A DNA stretch of 64,000 nucleotides, taken from Acidipropionibacterium virtanenii. GTDB lineage: Bacteria > Actinomycetota > Actinomycetes > Propionibacteriales > Propionibacteriaceae. The notes below the pieces were generated by a model. That model ran no database searches and had not been told where the DNA came from. It worked only from the letters and a program-made list of their open reading frames with translations. The stretch is from positions 1,736,001 through 1,800,000 of the forward strand of contig NZ_CP025198.1 in assembly GCF_003325455.1 (NCBI RefSeq), read 5' to 3'. Positions 37,101 to 43,848 of the stretch are shown here, piece by piece (the stretch's first letter is position 1; every line of letters starts with the position of its first letter). A program made the position numbers and the translations under genes.

Positions 37101-38477
37101 GTCGGTGTCCATGCCGGCGGCGAAGGTCTGCAGGAAGGATCCGCAGCCCGAGGAGCAGGCCTCGTTGACGCTGATCGAATCGATGCAGTCGTCGAAGACC
37201 TTGAGGTACTTCATGTCCTGGCCGCCGATGTCGATGATCGACGTGACGCCGGGGCACAGGTGCTCGGCGGCCCGGTAGTGGGCCATCGTCTCCACCTCGC
37301 CGTCCTCGGCTCCCAGCGCCGCCTTGACCAGCCCCTCGCCGTAGCCGGTGGTGCAGGTGCGGGCGATCCGGGCCCCGTCGGGCAGGGTGTCGTAGAGGTC
37401 GGCGAGGATCGAGACCGCGGCGTTGACCGGATCGCCCTCGTTGGAGGCGTAGTGGGAGGCCACGATGGTCAGGGACTCGTCCAGCAGCACCGACTTGATG
37501 GTGGTGGAGCCGGCGTCGATGCCCAGGAAGAGGTCTCCCCGGGCCGCAGAGAGCGGAAGGGTGGGCAGCTTGGTGCGGGCGTGGCGGGCACCGAAGGCGT
37601 CGAGCTCGGCCTGGTCGTGGAACAGTGGCGGCATCGACTGGCTCAGGCCGGTCTCGGTGCGCGCCGTCCTCGCCCGGCGGGCCAGATCGGCCAGGCTCTG
37701 AGGCGCCGACTCGGCCTTGAGAGCCGCACCCATGGCGACGTACAGCTGTGCGCGATCGGGGGTGACGAACTCCCGGACCTTGCCGTCGAGCACCTTGCCG
37801 AAGGCCTTGCGCAGGCTGGGCATGAAGTGCAGCGGCCCGCCCAGGAAGATCACCTGGCCGCGGATCGGACGGCCGCAGGCCAGCCCGGCGATGCACTGGG
37901 TGGCCACGGCCTGCATCACCGAGGCGGCCAGGTCCTCGTGGCGGGCCCCCTCGTTGATCAGTGGTTGCAGGTCGGACTTGGCGAAGACGCCGCAGCGCGA
38001 GGCGATGGGGTGGGTGGTGGTGGCGTGCAGGGCCAGGTCGTTGAGTCCGGGCGCGTCGGTGTGCAGCAGGGTGGCCATCTGGTCGATGAAGGCTCCGGTG
38101 CCGCCGGCGCAGGACCCGTTCATGCGCTGTTCGGGGACGGGCTTGAGGTAGGTGATCTTGGCGTCCTCGCCGCCCAGCTCCAGCAGCACGTCGGCGTCGG
38201 GGTTCCAGTGCTGGACCGCGGCCGTCTCGGCCATCACCTCCTGGATGAAGGGGACGTCGAGGGCGTCGGCGGTGCCCAGGCCGGCCGATCCGGTGACCGA
38301 GACGCGCACCATGGCGTCGGGCAGTGCCGCCGAGGCGTCTGCCAGCAGGGAGGCGATGGCTGCCGTGATATCGGCATGGTGTCTTCGGTAGTCCTCGAAG
38401 ACGATCGACGCCCCGTTGAGGGGATCGCCGTCGAAGACGGCCGCCTTGATCGTTGTGGAACCGATGTCCAGGCCCAT
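34146..38477 (-). CDS. Fused acyl-CoA dehydratase activase-type protein (two activator domains plus HgdB/C-like region)
   Basis: A 1443-residue protein of the 2-hydroxyglutaryl-CoA dehydratase activase family. Two ATPase domains of the BadF/BadG/BcrA/BcrD type lie in tandem: about 1-260 (GLDIGSTTIKAAVFDG) and 316-580 (FLGIDAGSTTIKSVLLDE). Each has the cysteine pair that in the homodimeric activator HgdC holds a [4Fe-4S] cluster: Cys123/Cys162 and Cys441 or Cys445/Cys480. A further cluster-like set follows at Cys605, 608, 612 and 631. The rest resembles the DUF2229 and dehydratase-subunit regions. Substrate and reaction are unknown. The start at 38477 has GGAG 6 nt upstream; an ATG at 38504 is the alternative. 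It is divergent from a TetR gene. Confidence 0.88.
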   Translation of the reverse strand: MGLDIGSTTIKAAVFDGDPLNGASIVFEDYRRHHADITAAIASLLADASAALPDAMVRVSVTGSAGLGTADALDVPFIQEVMAETAAVQHWNPDADVLLELGGEDAKITYLKPVPEQRMNGSCAGGTGAFIDQMATLLHTDAPGLNDLALHATTTHPIASRCGVFAKSDLQPLINEGARHEDLAASVMQAVATQCIAGLACGRPIRGQVIFLGGPLHFMPSLRKAFGKVLDGKVREFVTPDRAQLYVAMGAALKAESAPQSLADLARRARTARTETGLSQSMPPLFHDQAELDAFGARHARTKLPTLPLSAARGDLFLGIDAGSTTIKSVLLDESLTIVASHYASNEGDPVNAAVSILADLYDTLPDGARIARTCTTGYGEGLVKAALGAEDGEVETMAHYRAAEHLCPGVTSIIDIGGQDMKYLKVFDDCIDSISVNEACSSGCGSFLQTFAAGMDTDIRSFAQMSLLAAHPVDLGSRCTVFMNSSVKQAQKEGATPNDIAAGLSYSVVRNALYKVIKLTDPAQLGERVVVQGGTFLNDAVLRAFELLTGREVVRPNEAGLMGAYGAALTARARFHDGEQSTGLGLRDRSELDGFAVETHRDDCTLCQNHCQRTISTFSDGRIFVSGNRCDRGAEVDNRAAARRPKSELPNVFEEKYKRLFSYRRLTAKKAFRGDLGLARALNMYENYPFWFTTLSALGYRVMISGRSSHALFDKGMESIASENICYPAKLNNGHIQDLIDRGVKRIFDPCIRFEQAEVGDADNHFNCPVVASYPEVIRANVEDLREKDVELISPFLSLSDRDKLAERLAEVFASDGVGVEEARDALDKGFAEDEAFRADVRKMGEDALAYMAEHHVPGIVLAGRPYHVDPEIHHGIPEMANSLGLAVLTEDSVAHLGADLLERPLRVRDQWMFHSRLYQAAAFVASRKDLEIVQLNSFGCGLDAITTDQVREIMAARDRIYTTLKIDEVSNLGAARIRLRSLQAASKDRTSHERPEINHHLSDERVPFTKEMRTTHTILVPQLAPYQTSLIEAALRACGYNVEVLETAPKSDIEYGLSLVNNDACFPAIVVIGQLVSALKSGKYDLDRTTLFLTQTGGMCRATNYIALLRKGLKDAGFGRIPVIAASLQGIEDNPGFSLTAPLVHKGVQAISLGDLLQKVHLRTRPYEAVEGSSTALMKRWTTICREHFLEGGRSKTLGARTSYKKLIRGIVDDFEALELRDLPRRPRVGVLGEILVQFHPDANNHIVDTIESEDCEAVLPGLMWFVYNCLSSGDYNYQTFGTDKWGRHIKKAFRSLLLQYQKPIDAALAASTRFEVSTPITTLMDEAQKVVQLGNQSGEGWYLVGEMVDMIREGVPNIACVQPFACLPNHVTGRGIFREIRRQYPQANVVSIDYDPGASQVNQLNRIKLMAATARDRNAAEQEMPTSPATAPAAMETAGV
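34151..34177. terminator. Hairpin terminator for hisS, within the end of the convergent activase gene
   Basis: A perfect 9-bp G+C stem (34151-34159 with 34169-34177) with a 9-nt loop begins 13 bp after the hisS stop. It lies within the last codons of the minus-strand gene, so it can act mainly on hisS transcripts. Confidence 0.5.
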
Positions 38478-38542
38478 CCGAAACTCCGCGCGCACTGCGT
38501 CCATGGGTCTATTTCAACACCATGGAAATCCGGACCTGCAGG

Positions 38543-38571
38543 CACCCCCCTTATTTCCTGTGAAGGGGGTG
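38543..38571. promoter_or_regulatory. Inverted repeat between activase and TetR genes (candidate operator)
   Basis: CACCCCCCTT (38543-38552) and AAGGGGGTG (38563-38571) form an inverted repeat with a 10-nt spacer and one extra C. It covers the -35 region of the TetR gene and is the most symmetric element in the divergent gap. Binding by the TetR protein is inference. A second pair of CCATGG arms lies at 38501-38506 and 38520-38525. Confidence 0.35.
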
Positions 38572-38575
38572 GACG

Positions 38576-38581
38576 TACCCT
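38576..38581 (+). promoter_or_regulatory. -10 element of the TetR gene
   Basis: TACCCT ends 6 nt before the ATG at 38588, with no ribosome site, suggesting a leaderless message. Confidence 0.4.
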
Positions 38582-38587
38582 TCGGAC

Positions 38588-39259
38588 ATGACCACCACAG
38601 CGCGACCCGGCAGGACGCGCCGCGGCCCGCGCAGTGAGTCCGGGGAGGCCCGCTCGGCGATTCTCGCGGCGGCCCGCAGGCTCTTCCTGGACTCGGACTT
38701 CAGCGCGGTGAGCCTGCGCCAGATCGCGCGTGAGGCCGGTGTCGACACCTCCCTCATCAGCTACTACTTCGGTACCAAGCAGGACCTCTACAACGAGGTG
38801 ATGGCGCTGCCCAGCGGTCCGCACCGCCTCATCCAGCGGGTCTGCGCCGACTGCGACCCCGACCATCTCGGCGAAGCCCTGATCAGGGCCTTCGTGAGCG
38901 CCTGGGACGGTCACGTGGGCGAGTTCACCGAGCGCGGCTCAGCCACCCTTCAGGGCCTCATCCAGGCCATGATCACCCAGCCCAACGCCTTCGAACAGGT
39001 CCGCGGGTTCTACCAGCACCTGCTCATCGACCCGGTGGTCGAGATCCTTGAGGAGCGTTACGACGCAGAGGAGGCCCGGCTGCGGGCCACCATCGCACTG
39101 TCGCGGCTGCTCGGCCTGTTCACCACCCGTTATGTCGTCGGCCTGGACGCCCTGGCCCGTATCGACGGGGAGAGGCTGGTGGCCCGCGAGGCCCCCGAGC
39201 TGCAGCGGGTGCTCACCGGCCCCGTCCCCGACAGGCCCGCGGACCCCGGTCGGCGATGA
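38588..39259 (+). CDS. TetR/AcrR-family transcriptional regulator
   Basis: A 223-residue repressor-type protein. A basic N-terminal arm (TARPGRTRRGPRSES) leads to the TetR helix-turn-helix, about residues 20-65: AILAAARRLFLDSDFSAVSLRQIAREAGVD with the typical LISYYFGTKQDLYNEV, here split as seen in the sequence. The rest is the variable helical ligand-binding domain. It is divergent from the fused activase gene across a gap of about 100 bp with an inverted repeat, which makes that gene its likely target; the ligand is unknown. A hairpin terminator follows its stop. Confidence 0.9.
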   Translation: MTTTARPGRTRRGPRSESGEARSAILAAARRLFLDSDFSAVSLRQIAREAGVDTSLISYYFGTKQDLYNEVMALPSGPHRLIQRVCADCDPDHLGEALIRAFVSAWDGHVGEFTERGSATLQGLIQAMITQPNAFEQVRGFYQHLLIDPVVEILEERYDAEEARLRATIALSRLLGLFTTRYVVGLDALARIDGERLVAREAPELQRVLTGPVPDRPADPGRR

Positions 39260-39264
39260 CCTCG

Positions 39265-39301
39265 CGCAGCAATCCTGGCTGAACCCGCCAGGTCTGCTGC
39301 G
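39265..39301 (+). terminator. Hairpin terminator after the TetR gene
   Basis: Two stacked stems: CGCAGCA with TGCTGCG (39265-39271 and 39295-39301), and CCTGGC with GCCAGG (39274-39279 and 39287-39292), separated by a 2x2 internal loop. There is no T-run. Confidence 0.55.
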
Positions 39302-39320
39302 ACCGGTGCCTGACCACGGC

Positions 39321-39326
39321 TAGAGT
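39321..39326 (+). promoter_or_regulatory. -10 element of the glycosyltransferase-like gene
   Basis: TAGAGT 44 nt before the ATG at 39371, just after the TetR terminator. It would give a leader of about 37 nt. Confidence 0.4.
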
Positions 39327-39370
39327 CTGGGACAACGCGCAACGATGCGCCTGAAACCCAGGGGTTCTCC

Positions 39371-40438
39371 ATGACGATTGCCATCAAGTACGGATACCTC
39401 GACGACGAGCCGGTGGTCGATGAACAGGGACGCTTCATCGGCGGCGGTGGCGGTGCCGCGCTGGTCGAGAGACTGTTCAAGATCTACCCGGGGGCGGTGA
39501 TGGTCGGGGACCGGGACCGCCAGTGCCAAGGCTTCGAGATGCGACGCCTGGGCAGCCTCGACGCCCGGCGGGATCTCGTCGTCAACCTGGACGTGCTCGA
39601 CTCCGTCGGCGTCTTCCAGATCCTCCACCGCCACGGCGCCGAGCCCCGGATCCTCAACCTTCAGTGGCTGCCCCCCTCCCACTACCACCACAAGGTGAAT
39701 TTCGCCGCGATGGGCCTGTCCTTCGCACTCTTCCCGACGCTGTGCTCCGGGGAGCGGACCGCCGGCGAGGTGAGCGAGATCGTGCGCCGCTGGACCATCT
39801 CCCCGCTGGCCCACCAGGCCCGGGTGGCGTGGTTCCAGCCCGGTATCCGCTCCGACCTGCTCAAGGCCCATCGCGATCCCGAGGTGCCGGTGGTGCTGTA
39901 CCCGGCGATCCGGCTCTCGGACGCCAAGCAGCCCAAGACCTTCCTGCGGATCGTCAAGCAGGTCGCCGACAAGGTGCCCCTGCGGATGGAGGGACGGTTG
40001 GTGCAGCGCGACCTGGCCAGCGTCCTGGCGATGAAGATGTCGGCCCCGCGCTGGGCCAAGCTCTCGCCCCTGTTCGGCGACCGGGAGGAGTACTGGGAGT
40101 CGCTGGCGCGGACCACCGCCTTCGTGGCCACCGCCCGGGAGGAGGCCTACGGCCTGGAGTACCTGGAGGCCTTGTTGGCCGGGGCGGTCGGCATCTTCCC
40201 GCACCTTCCCTGGGCGGCCGGCCTGGTGCCGGCCTTCTACCCCTACCTGTACGCCACCGAGGACCAGGCCGCCGAGATGCTGACGGAGGTGCTCTCGGAT
40301 CCCGATGCGGCGCGCCGGGCAGCCGACGAGTCCGCCGGGGGATCGCTGAGCGACTGGATCGTCGAGCACCACACCCGGGCGGTCGGCAATGACGCGATCC
40401 GAACCCAGATCTCCGAGTGGTTCCCCGAGGTGGGATAG
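39371..40438 (+). CDS. Putative GT-B-fold glycosyltransferase
   Basis: A 355-residue soluble protein that I cannot name precisely. The C-terminal half carries an exact E-X7-E motif (Glu258 and Glu266 in [16 protein letters not shown]), the nucleotide-sugar site of many GT-B retaining enzymes. It is followed by a Gly-rich turn and a helix-rich end. The N-terminal half ([28 protein letters not shown]) resembles the acceptor lobe of such proteins. No membrane segment or signal peptide is seen. It is probably transcribed with aspS, whose -10 element overlaps its stop codon. Substrate and product are unknown; a non-catalytic relative cannot be excluded. Confidence 0.6.
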   Translation: MTIAIKYGYLDDEPVVDEQGRFIGGGGGAALVERLFKIYPGAVMVGDRDRQCQGFEMRRLGSLDARRDLVVNLDVLDSVGVFQILHRHGAEPRILNLQWLPPSHYHHKVNFAAMGLSFALFPTLCSGERTAGEVSEIVRRWTISPLAHQARVAWFQPGIRSDLLKAHRDPEVPVVLYPAIRLSDAKQPKTFLRIVKQVADKVPLRMEGRLVQRDLASVLAMKMSAPRWAKLSPLFGDREEYWESLARTTAFVATAREEAYGLEYLEALLAGAVGIFPHLPWAAGLVPAFYPYLYATEDQAAEMLTEVLSDPDAARRAADESAGGSLSDWIVEHHTRAVGNDAIRTQISEWFPEVG

Positions 40439-40441
40439 GCT
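40436..40441 (+). promoter_or_regulatory. -10 element of aspS
   Basis: TAGGCT overlaps the TAG stop of the previous gene and lies 55 nt before the aspS GTG. Confidence 0.35.
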
Positions 40442-40496
40442 CGGGCGAAGGCCCGCACCGTCTATGCGTGGCCCCGACAAAGGAAGGATCACGTCC

Positions 40497-42296
40497 GTGC
40501 TGCGAACCCACGAGGCAGGCACCCTGCGAGCCAGCGACATCGGCGAGGAGGTGACCCTGGCCGGCTGGGTCGGCCACCGGCGCGATCACGGCGGCGTGGC
40601 CTTCATCGATCTGCGCGACGCCTCCGGACTGGCCCAGGTGGTGATCCGCGACGAGATCCTGGCCTCCTCGGGGGCCCACGACCTGCGCAACGAGTACTGC
40701 ATCAAGGTCACCGGCGTCGTCGAGCCACGACCCGAGGGCAACGCCAACCCGAACCTGCCGTCGGGCGAGATCGAGGTGGCCATCTCGCAGCTCGAGGTGC
40801 TCAACGTGGCCGCCCCGCTGCCCTTCCAGATCGACGAGCACGTCACCGTCGGCGAGGACGCCCGGCTGCGCTACCGCTACCTGGACCTGCGCCGTCCCCG
40901 CCAGCACGACGCCCTGGTGCTGCGCTCCCAGGTGACCCACAAGATCCGCGAGGTGCTGGACCGCCACGCCTTCTACGACATCGAGACCCCTACGCTGACC
41001 CGCTCGACCCCCGAGGGGGCCCGCGACTTCCTGGTGCCCGCCCGCCTGGCACCCGGCTCCTGGTACGCCCTGCCGCAGAGCCCCCAGCTGTTCAAGCAGC
41101 TGCTGATGGTCGCCGGCATGGAGCGCTACTACCAGATCGCCCGCTGCTATCGCGACGAGGACTTCCGTGCCGACCGCCAGCCCGAGTTCACCCAGCTCGA
41201 CATCGAGATGAGCTTCGTCGACCAGGACGACGTCATCGCCCTGGCCGAGGAGGTGATGGCCGAGTGCTGGAAACTCATCGGCGTCGAGATGCCCCGGCCG
41301 ATGCCGCGCCTGACCTGGCGCGACGCCATGGACCGGTACGGCTCCGACAAGCCCGACCTGCGCTTCGGCAATGAGATCACCGAGGTCACCGGCTTCTTCG
41401 CCGAGACCCCCTTCCGGGTCTTCCAGGCGCCCTACGTGGGCGCCGTCGTGATGCCCGGCGGGGCCTCGCTGCCGCGCCGCCAGTTCGATGCCTGGCAGGA
41501 GTGGGCGCGCACCCGCGGCGCCAAGGGACTGGCCTACATCACCGTCGGCGACGACGGCACCCTGGCCGGCCCGGTGGCCAAGAACATCTCGGAGGACGAG
41601 AAGGCCGGGATCGCAGGCAAGGTCGGCGCGCAGCCCGGCGACGCGATCTTCTTCGCCGCCGGCCCCCGCACCTCCTCCCAGGAGCTGTTGGGTGCCGCCC
41701 GTCTGGAGATCGGGCAGCGCTGCAACCTCTACGATCCCGCCGACTGGGCCTTCTGCTGGGTGGTCGACGCCCCCATGTTCAAGTCCACCAGGCAGGCCGA
41801 GGCCGAGGGTGACGTGGCCGTCGGGGCGGGGGAGTGGACCGCCGTCCACCACGCCTTCACCAGCCCGAAGCCCGAGTGCCTCGACACCTTCGACACCGAT
41901 CCGGGATCGGCCCTGAGCTACGGCTACGACTTCGTGTGCAACGGCAACGAGGTGGGCGGCGGATCGATCCGTATCCACCGCCGTGACGTCCAGGAGCGGG
42001 TCTTCCAGGTGATGGGGATCGGCGCCGAGGAGGCTCAGCAGAAGTTCGGCTTTCTGCTCGACGCCTTCAAGTTCGGCGCCCCGCCGCACGGCGGTATCGC
42101 CTTCGGCCTGGACCGCCTGGTGATGCTGCTGGGCGGTTTCGAGACGATCCGCGACGTCATCGCCTTCCCGAAGACCGGCAACGGCTACGACCCGCTGACC
42201 CAGGCCCCGGCGCCCATCACCGCAGCCCAGCGCCGCGAGGCAGGGGTCGACGCCAAGCCCGTCAAGAAGGGCGAGGACCAGGATTCCAAAGCCTGA
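40497..42296 (+). CDS. aspS: Aspartyl-tRNA synthetase, probably non-discriminating (Asp/Asn)
   Basis: Class II synthetase of the bacterial type with the GAD insertion; 599 residues. An OB-fold anticodon domain ([11 protein letters not shown]) comes first, then motif 2 ([21 protein letters not shown]) and motif 3 ([13 protein letters not shown]). His31 and Gly81 occupy positions where Pseudomonas aeruginosa AspRS has His31 and Gly82, residues linked to charging of tRNA-Asn as well as tRNA-Asp. If so, Asn-tRNA would be finished by GatCAB. That reading is inference. The GTG at 40497 has a strong ribosome site (aaaggaagga). A long hairpin follows the stop. Confidence 0.95.
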   Translation: MLRTHEAGTLRASDIGEEVTLAGWVGHRRDHGGVAFIDLRDASGLAQVVIRDEILASSGAHDLRNEYCIKVTGVVEPRPEGNANPNLPSGEIEVAISQLEVLNVAAPLPFQIDEHVTVGEDARLRYRYLDLRRPRQHDALVLRSQVTHKIREVLDRHAFYDIETPTLTRSTPEGARDFLVPARLAPGSWYALPQSPQLFKQLLMVAGMERYYQIARCYRDEDFRADRQPEFTQLDIEMSFVDQDDVIALAEEVMAECWKLIGVEMPRPMPRLTWRDAMDRYGSDKPDLRFGNEITEVTGFFAETPFRVFQAPYVGAVVMPGGASLPRRQFDAWQEWARTRGAKGLAYITVGDDGTLAGPVAKNISEDEKAGIAGKVGAQPGDAIFFAAGPRTSSQELLGAARLEIGQRCNLYDPADWAFCWVVDAPMFKSTRQAEAEGDVAVGAGEWTAVHHAFTSPKPECLDTFDTDPGSALSYGYDFVCNGNEVGGGSIRIHRRDVQERVFQVMGIGAEEAQQKFGFLLDAFKFGAPPHGGIAFGLDRLVMLLGGFETIRDVIAFPKTGNGYDPLTQAPAPITAAQRREAGVDAKPVKKGEDQDSKA

Positions 42297-42315
42297 TCCG
42301 AGGGTCCTGTGGCAG

Positions 42316-42357
42316 CGCCCCGTCGTCGTTCCTGCAATCTGGGACGACCGCGGGGCG
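42316..42357 (+). terminator. Hairpin terminator after aspS
   Basis: A 17-bp stem with one mismatch and two G-U pairs (42316-42332 with 42341-42357) around an 8-nt loop begins 20 bp after aspS. It separates the synthetase from the toxin-antitoxin-like pair. Confidence 0.65.
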
Positions 42358-42390
42358 TCGGCACGCTTGGAGCGCCCTGTGACACGCGAC

Positions 42391-42406
42391 AAAAGTTCGA
42401 AGTTTT
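42391..42406. promoter_or_regulatory. Near-perfect palindrome before the antitoxin gene (candidate operator)
   Basis: AAAAGTTCGAAGTTTT is palindromic except at one symmetric position pair (G/G). It is A+T-rich in a very G+C-rich region and lies 15 bp upstream of the -10 element. This is where a Phd-type antitoxin would bind to repress its own operon; binding is inference. Confidence 0.4.
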
Positions 42407-42420
42407 CAGGCATCCCCTGC

Positions 42421-42426
42421 TAGACT
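42421..42426 (+). promoter_or_regulatory. -10 element of the toxin-antitoxin-like operon
   Basis: TAGACT ends 6 nt before the ATG at 42433, without a ribosome site, so the message is likely leaderless. Confidence 0.55.
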
Positions 42427-42432
42427 TGCGTC

Positions 42433-42702
42433 ATGACTGAACCGCTCCGCATGCCGGCCACGCTGGCGACCAAGAAGGGCGCGGGATACCTTGCCGATCA
42501 GGCAGGCGAGCGCACTGTCATCCTCACCAACCATGGCAGAGAGACAGCGGTGGTGATGAGCCCCGAGCACTACGACGAACTGGTCCGTGCACTGAGGACT
42601 GCGGCCGACCGTCTCGTGTCAGGGGTGGCCGATCTGGTCGCTGATCGGTCGGAGTTCCGCAGCATCGACGATGCCCGGGCCCGTCTCCATGCGCTCCGGT
42701 GA
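42433..42702 (+). CDS. Phd/YefM-family antitoxin
   Basis: An 89-residue protein of the Phd/YefM type. The N-terminal part (about 5-55) has the family features ATLATKKGAGYLADQAGERT and VILTNHGRETAVVMSPEHYDEL, here quoted in two pieces, which form the DNA-binding fold. The C-terminal tail is the usual toxin-binding extension. It overlaps the downstream gene by 14 bp. Bases are visibly less G+C-rich than in aspS before it, which suggests acquisition by transfer. The assignment as antitoxin follows from family and gene order. Confidence 0.85.
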   Translation: MTEPLRMPATLATKKGAGYLADQAGERTVILTNHGRETAVVMSPEHYDELVRALRTAADRLVSGVADLVADRSEFRSIDDARARLHALR

Positions 42703-43435
42703 GCGTTTTCCGGACGACCAGGCTGAACTGGTCATCTCGGACGAGGCGATTGAGTGGATCGCCGACAACCTCACTGCGTCGGAGCAGGATGAGTTCCTCG
42801 ACGATCTGACGACGCTGTTCCGTCGACCGTGGGGAAAACATCCACTGTCGAACCGGAGCGCGGCCGATCACCTTGCTGGATTGAACACCGCGAGCACGCT
42901 CTCGGGCGACCACCGCATCGTCTTCCGGTCAACCGTGTCCGCCCAGGGCACCGGGCTGATCGAAGTGATCGCCATCGGACCGCGTACCAGCAATCGGATC
43001 TATGACGCGGTCAACGCCTTGGTGGCAAGTGGGAAACTGGACGACTCCATCACCCAGCAGATCTGGGATCTCCTCGCTCTCCTGGAGGACACGGTCGACA
43101 GGTACGGCCTCGAGCCGTGGGACTACCTTCCCCCGGTGGCTGCGGAGGGGTTGGTGAAGGCGGCGGTCGCGTCGGGAGTGCTTCCCGAGGATCTTGCCCG
43201 TCTGATGTCCGCCGATGAGATCACTGAGGCCATGGCGCACGGATGGGATGAGAACACCGGCCAGGCCGATCCGGGGGGTGCACTTGGCGCTGCACTGGCG
43301 AGGGTGGGTGGAAGTGCCGACCCGGAGCACATTTTCGCTTCCCGGGGCGAGCCCCGATGCGGAGCGCAGATGCCACGCGCCGACCGTCTCTGCATCCGGC
43401 GCCGTGGGCACCCGGGCGCCCATCGGTCTCGGTGA
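42689..43435 (+). CDS. RelE/ParE-like toxin with long C-terminal extension and Cys/His motif
   Basis: A 248-residue protein encoded right after a Phd-type antitoxin. Residues about 15-115 resemble the RelE/ParE fold: a helical start (ISDEAIEWIADNL), then HRIVFRSTV and GLIEVIAIGPRTSNRIYDAV, similar to the strand and last helix of those toxins. The likeness is weak and I rate it as plausible only. Normal toxins of this class have about 90 residues; here a further 130 follow, ending in Cys224-X10-Cys235-X5-His241-X3-His245, a possible zinc site. The ATG at 42689 overlaps the antitoxin end by 14 bp and lacks a ribosome site, so translation is probably coupled. ATG at 42671 is an alternative. Confidence 0.65.
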   Translation: MRSGERFPDDQAELVISDEAIEWIADNLTASEQDEFLDDLTTLFRRPWGKHPLSNRSAADHLAGLNTASTLSGDHRIVFRSTVSAQGTGLIEVIAIGPRTSNRIYDAVNALVASGKLDDSITQQIWDLLALLEDTVDRYGLEPWDYLPPVAAEGLVKAAVASGVLPEDLARLMSADEITEAMAHGWDENTGQADPGGALGAALARVGGSADPEHIFASRGEPRCGAQMPRADRLCIRRRGHPGAHRSR

Positions 43436-43444
43436 CGACGATTC

Positions 43445-43807
43445 ATGAACGGTGACATGGGGATGACCGAGGCCGATTTCGAGGCCTGCATCGACGACGC
43501 CCTGGCGCGGATCCCCGAACGGCTCGCAACAGCGATCGACAACGTCGTCATCGAGATCGCCGACGAGCCGGGCCCCGATCAGCCACCCGGTCTGCTCGGG
43601 CTCTACGAGGGGGTGCCGCTGACCGCCCGCGATTCGAACTGGGGGTTCGTGCCGCCCGACGTCATCACCATCTTCTCCGGGCCGCTCACCAGATTCTGCC
43701 GGAACCGCGAGGAACTCGTCGAGCAGATCGCCGTCACCGTCATTCACGAGGTGGCCCACCACTTCGGCATCGGCGACGCCCGTCTCCACGAGCTCGGCTG
43801 GGGCTGA
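43445..43807 (+). CDS. Metallopeptidase-family (zincin-like) protein
   Basis: A 120-residue protein of the small 'metallopeptidase family' (DUF1025-type) group. The zinc motif HEXXH is present as His101-Glu-Val-Ala-His105 in VIHEVAHHFGIGD, near the C-terminus. The N-terminal half includes EADFEACIDDALARIPERL and the family-typical LLGLYEGVPLTAR. No signal peptide is seen, so it should act in the cytoplasm. In-frame ATGs at 43445, 43457 and 43463 are all possible starts. It follows the toxin-like gene by 9 bp. Homologues are common in actinobacteria; the substrate is unknown to me. Confidence 0.82.
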   Translation: MNGDMGMTEADFEACIDDALARIPERLATAIDNVVIEIADEPGPDQPPGLLGLYEGVPLTARDSNWGFVPPDVITIFSGPLTRFCRNREELVEQIAVTVIHEVAHHFGIGDARLHELGWG

Positions 43808-43836
43808 GGGGAGCGGGCGGTGTCGGCCGGCGCCGA

Positions 43837-43842
43837 TAGGGT
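43837..43842 (+). promoter_or_regulatory. -10 element of the tyrosine phosphatase gene
   Basis: TAGGGT ends 6 nt before the ATG at 43849 with no ribosome site; a leaderless start is likely. Confidence 0.5.
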
Positions 43843-43848
43843 GGGCCC

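Noticed and set aside
34359-38591. Plus-strand open frame of 1410 codons opposite the activase gene
   Set aside because: The minus-strand frame has two activator domains with intact cysteine motifs; the plus-strand translation is low-complexity.
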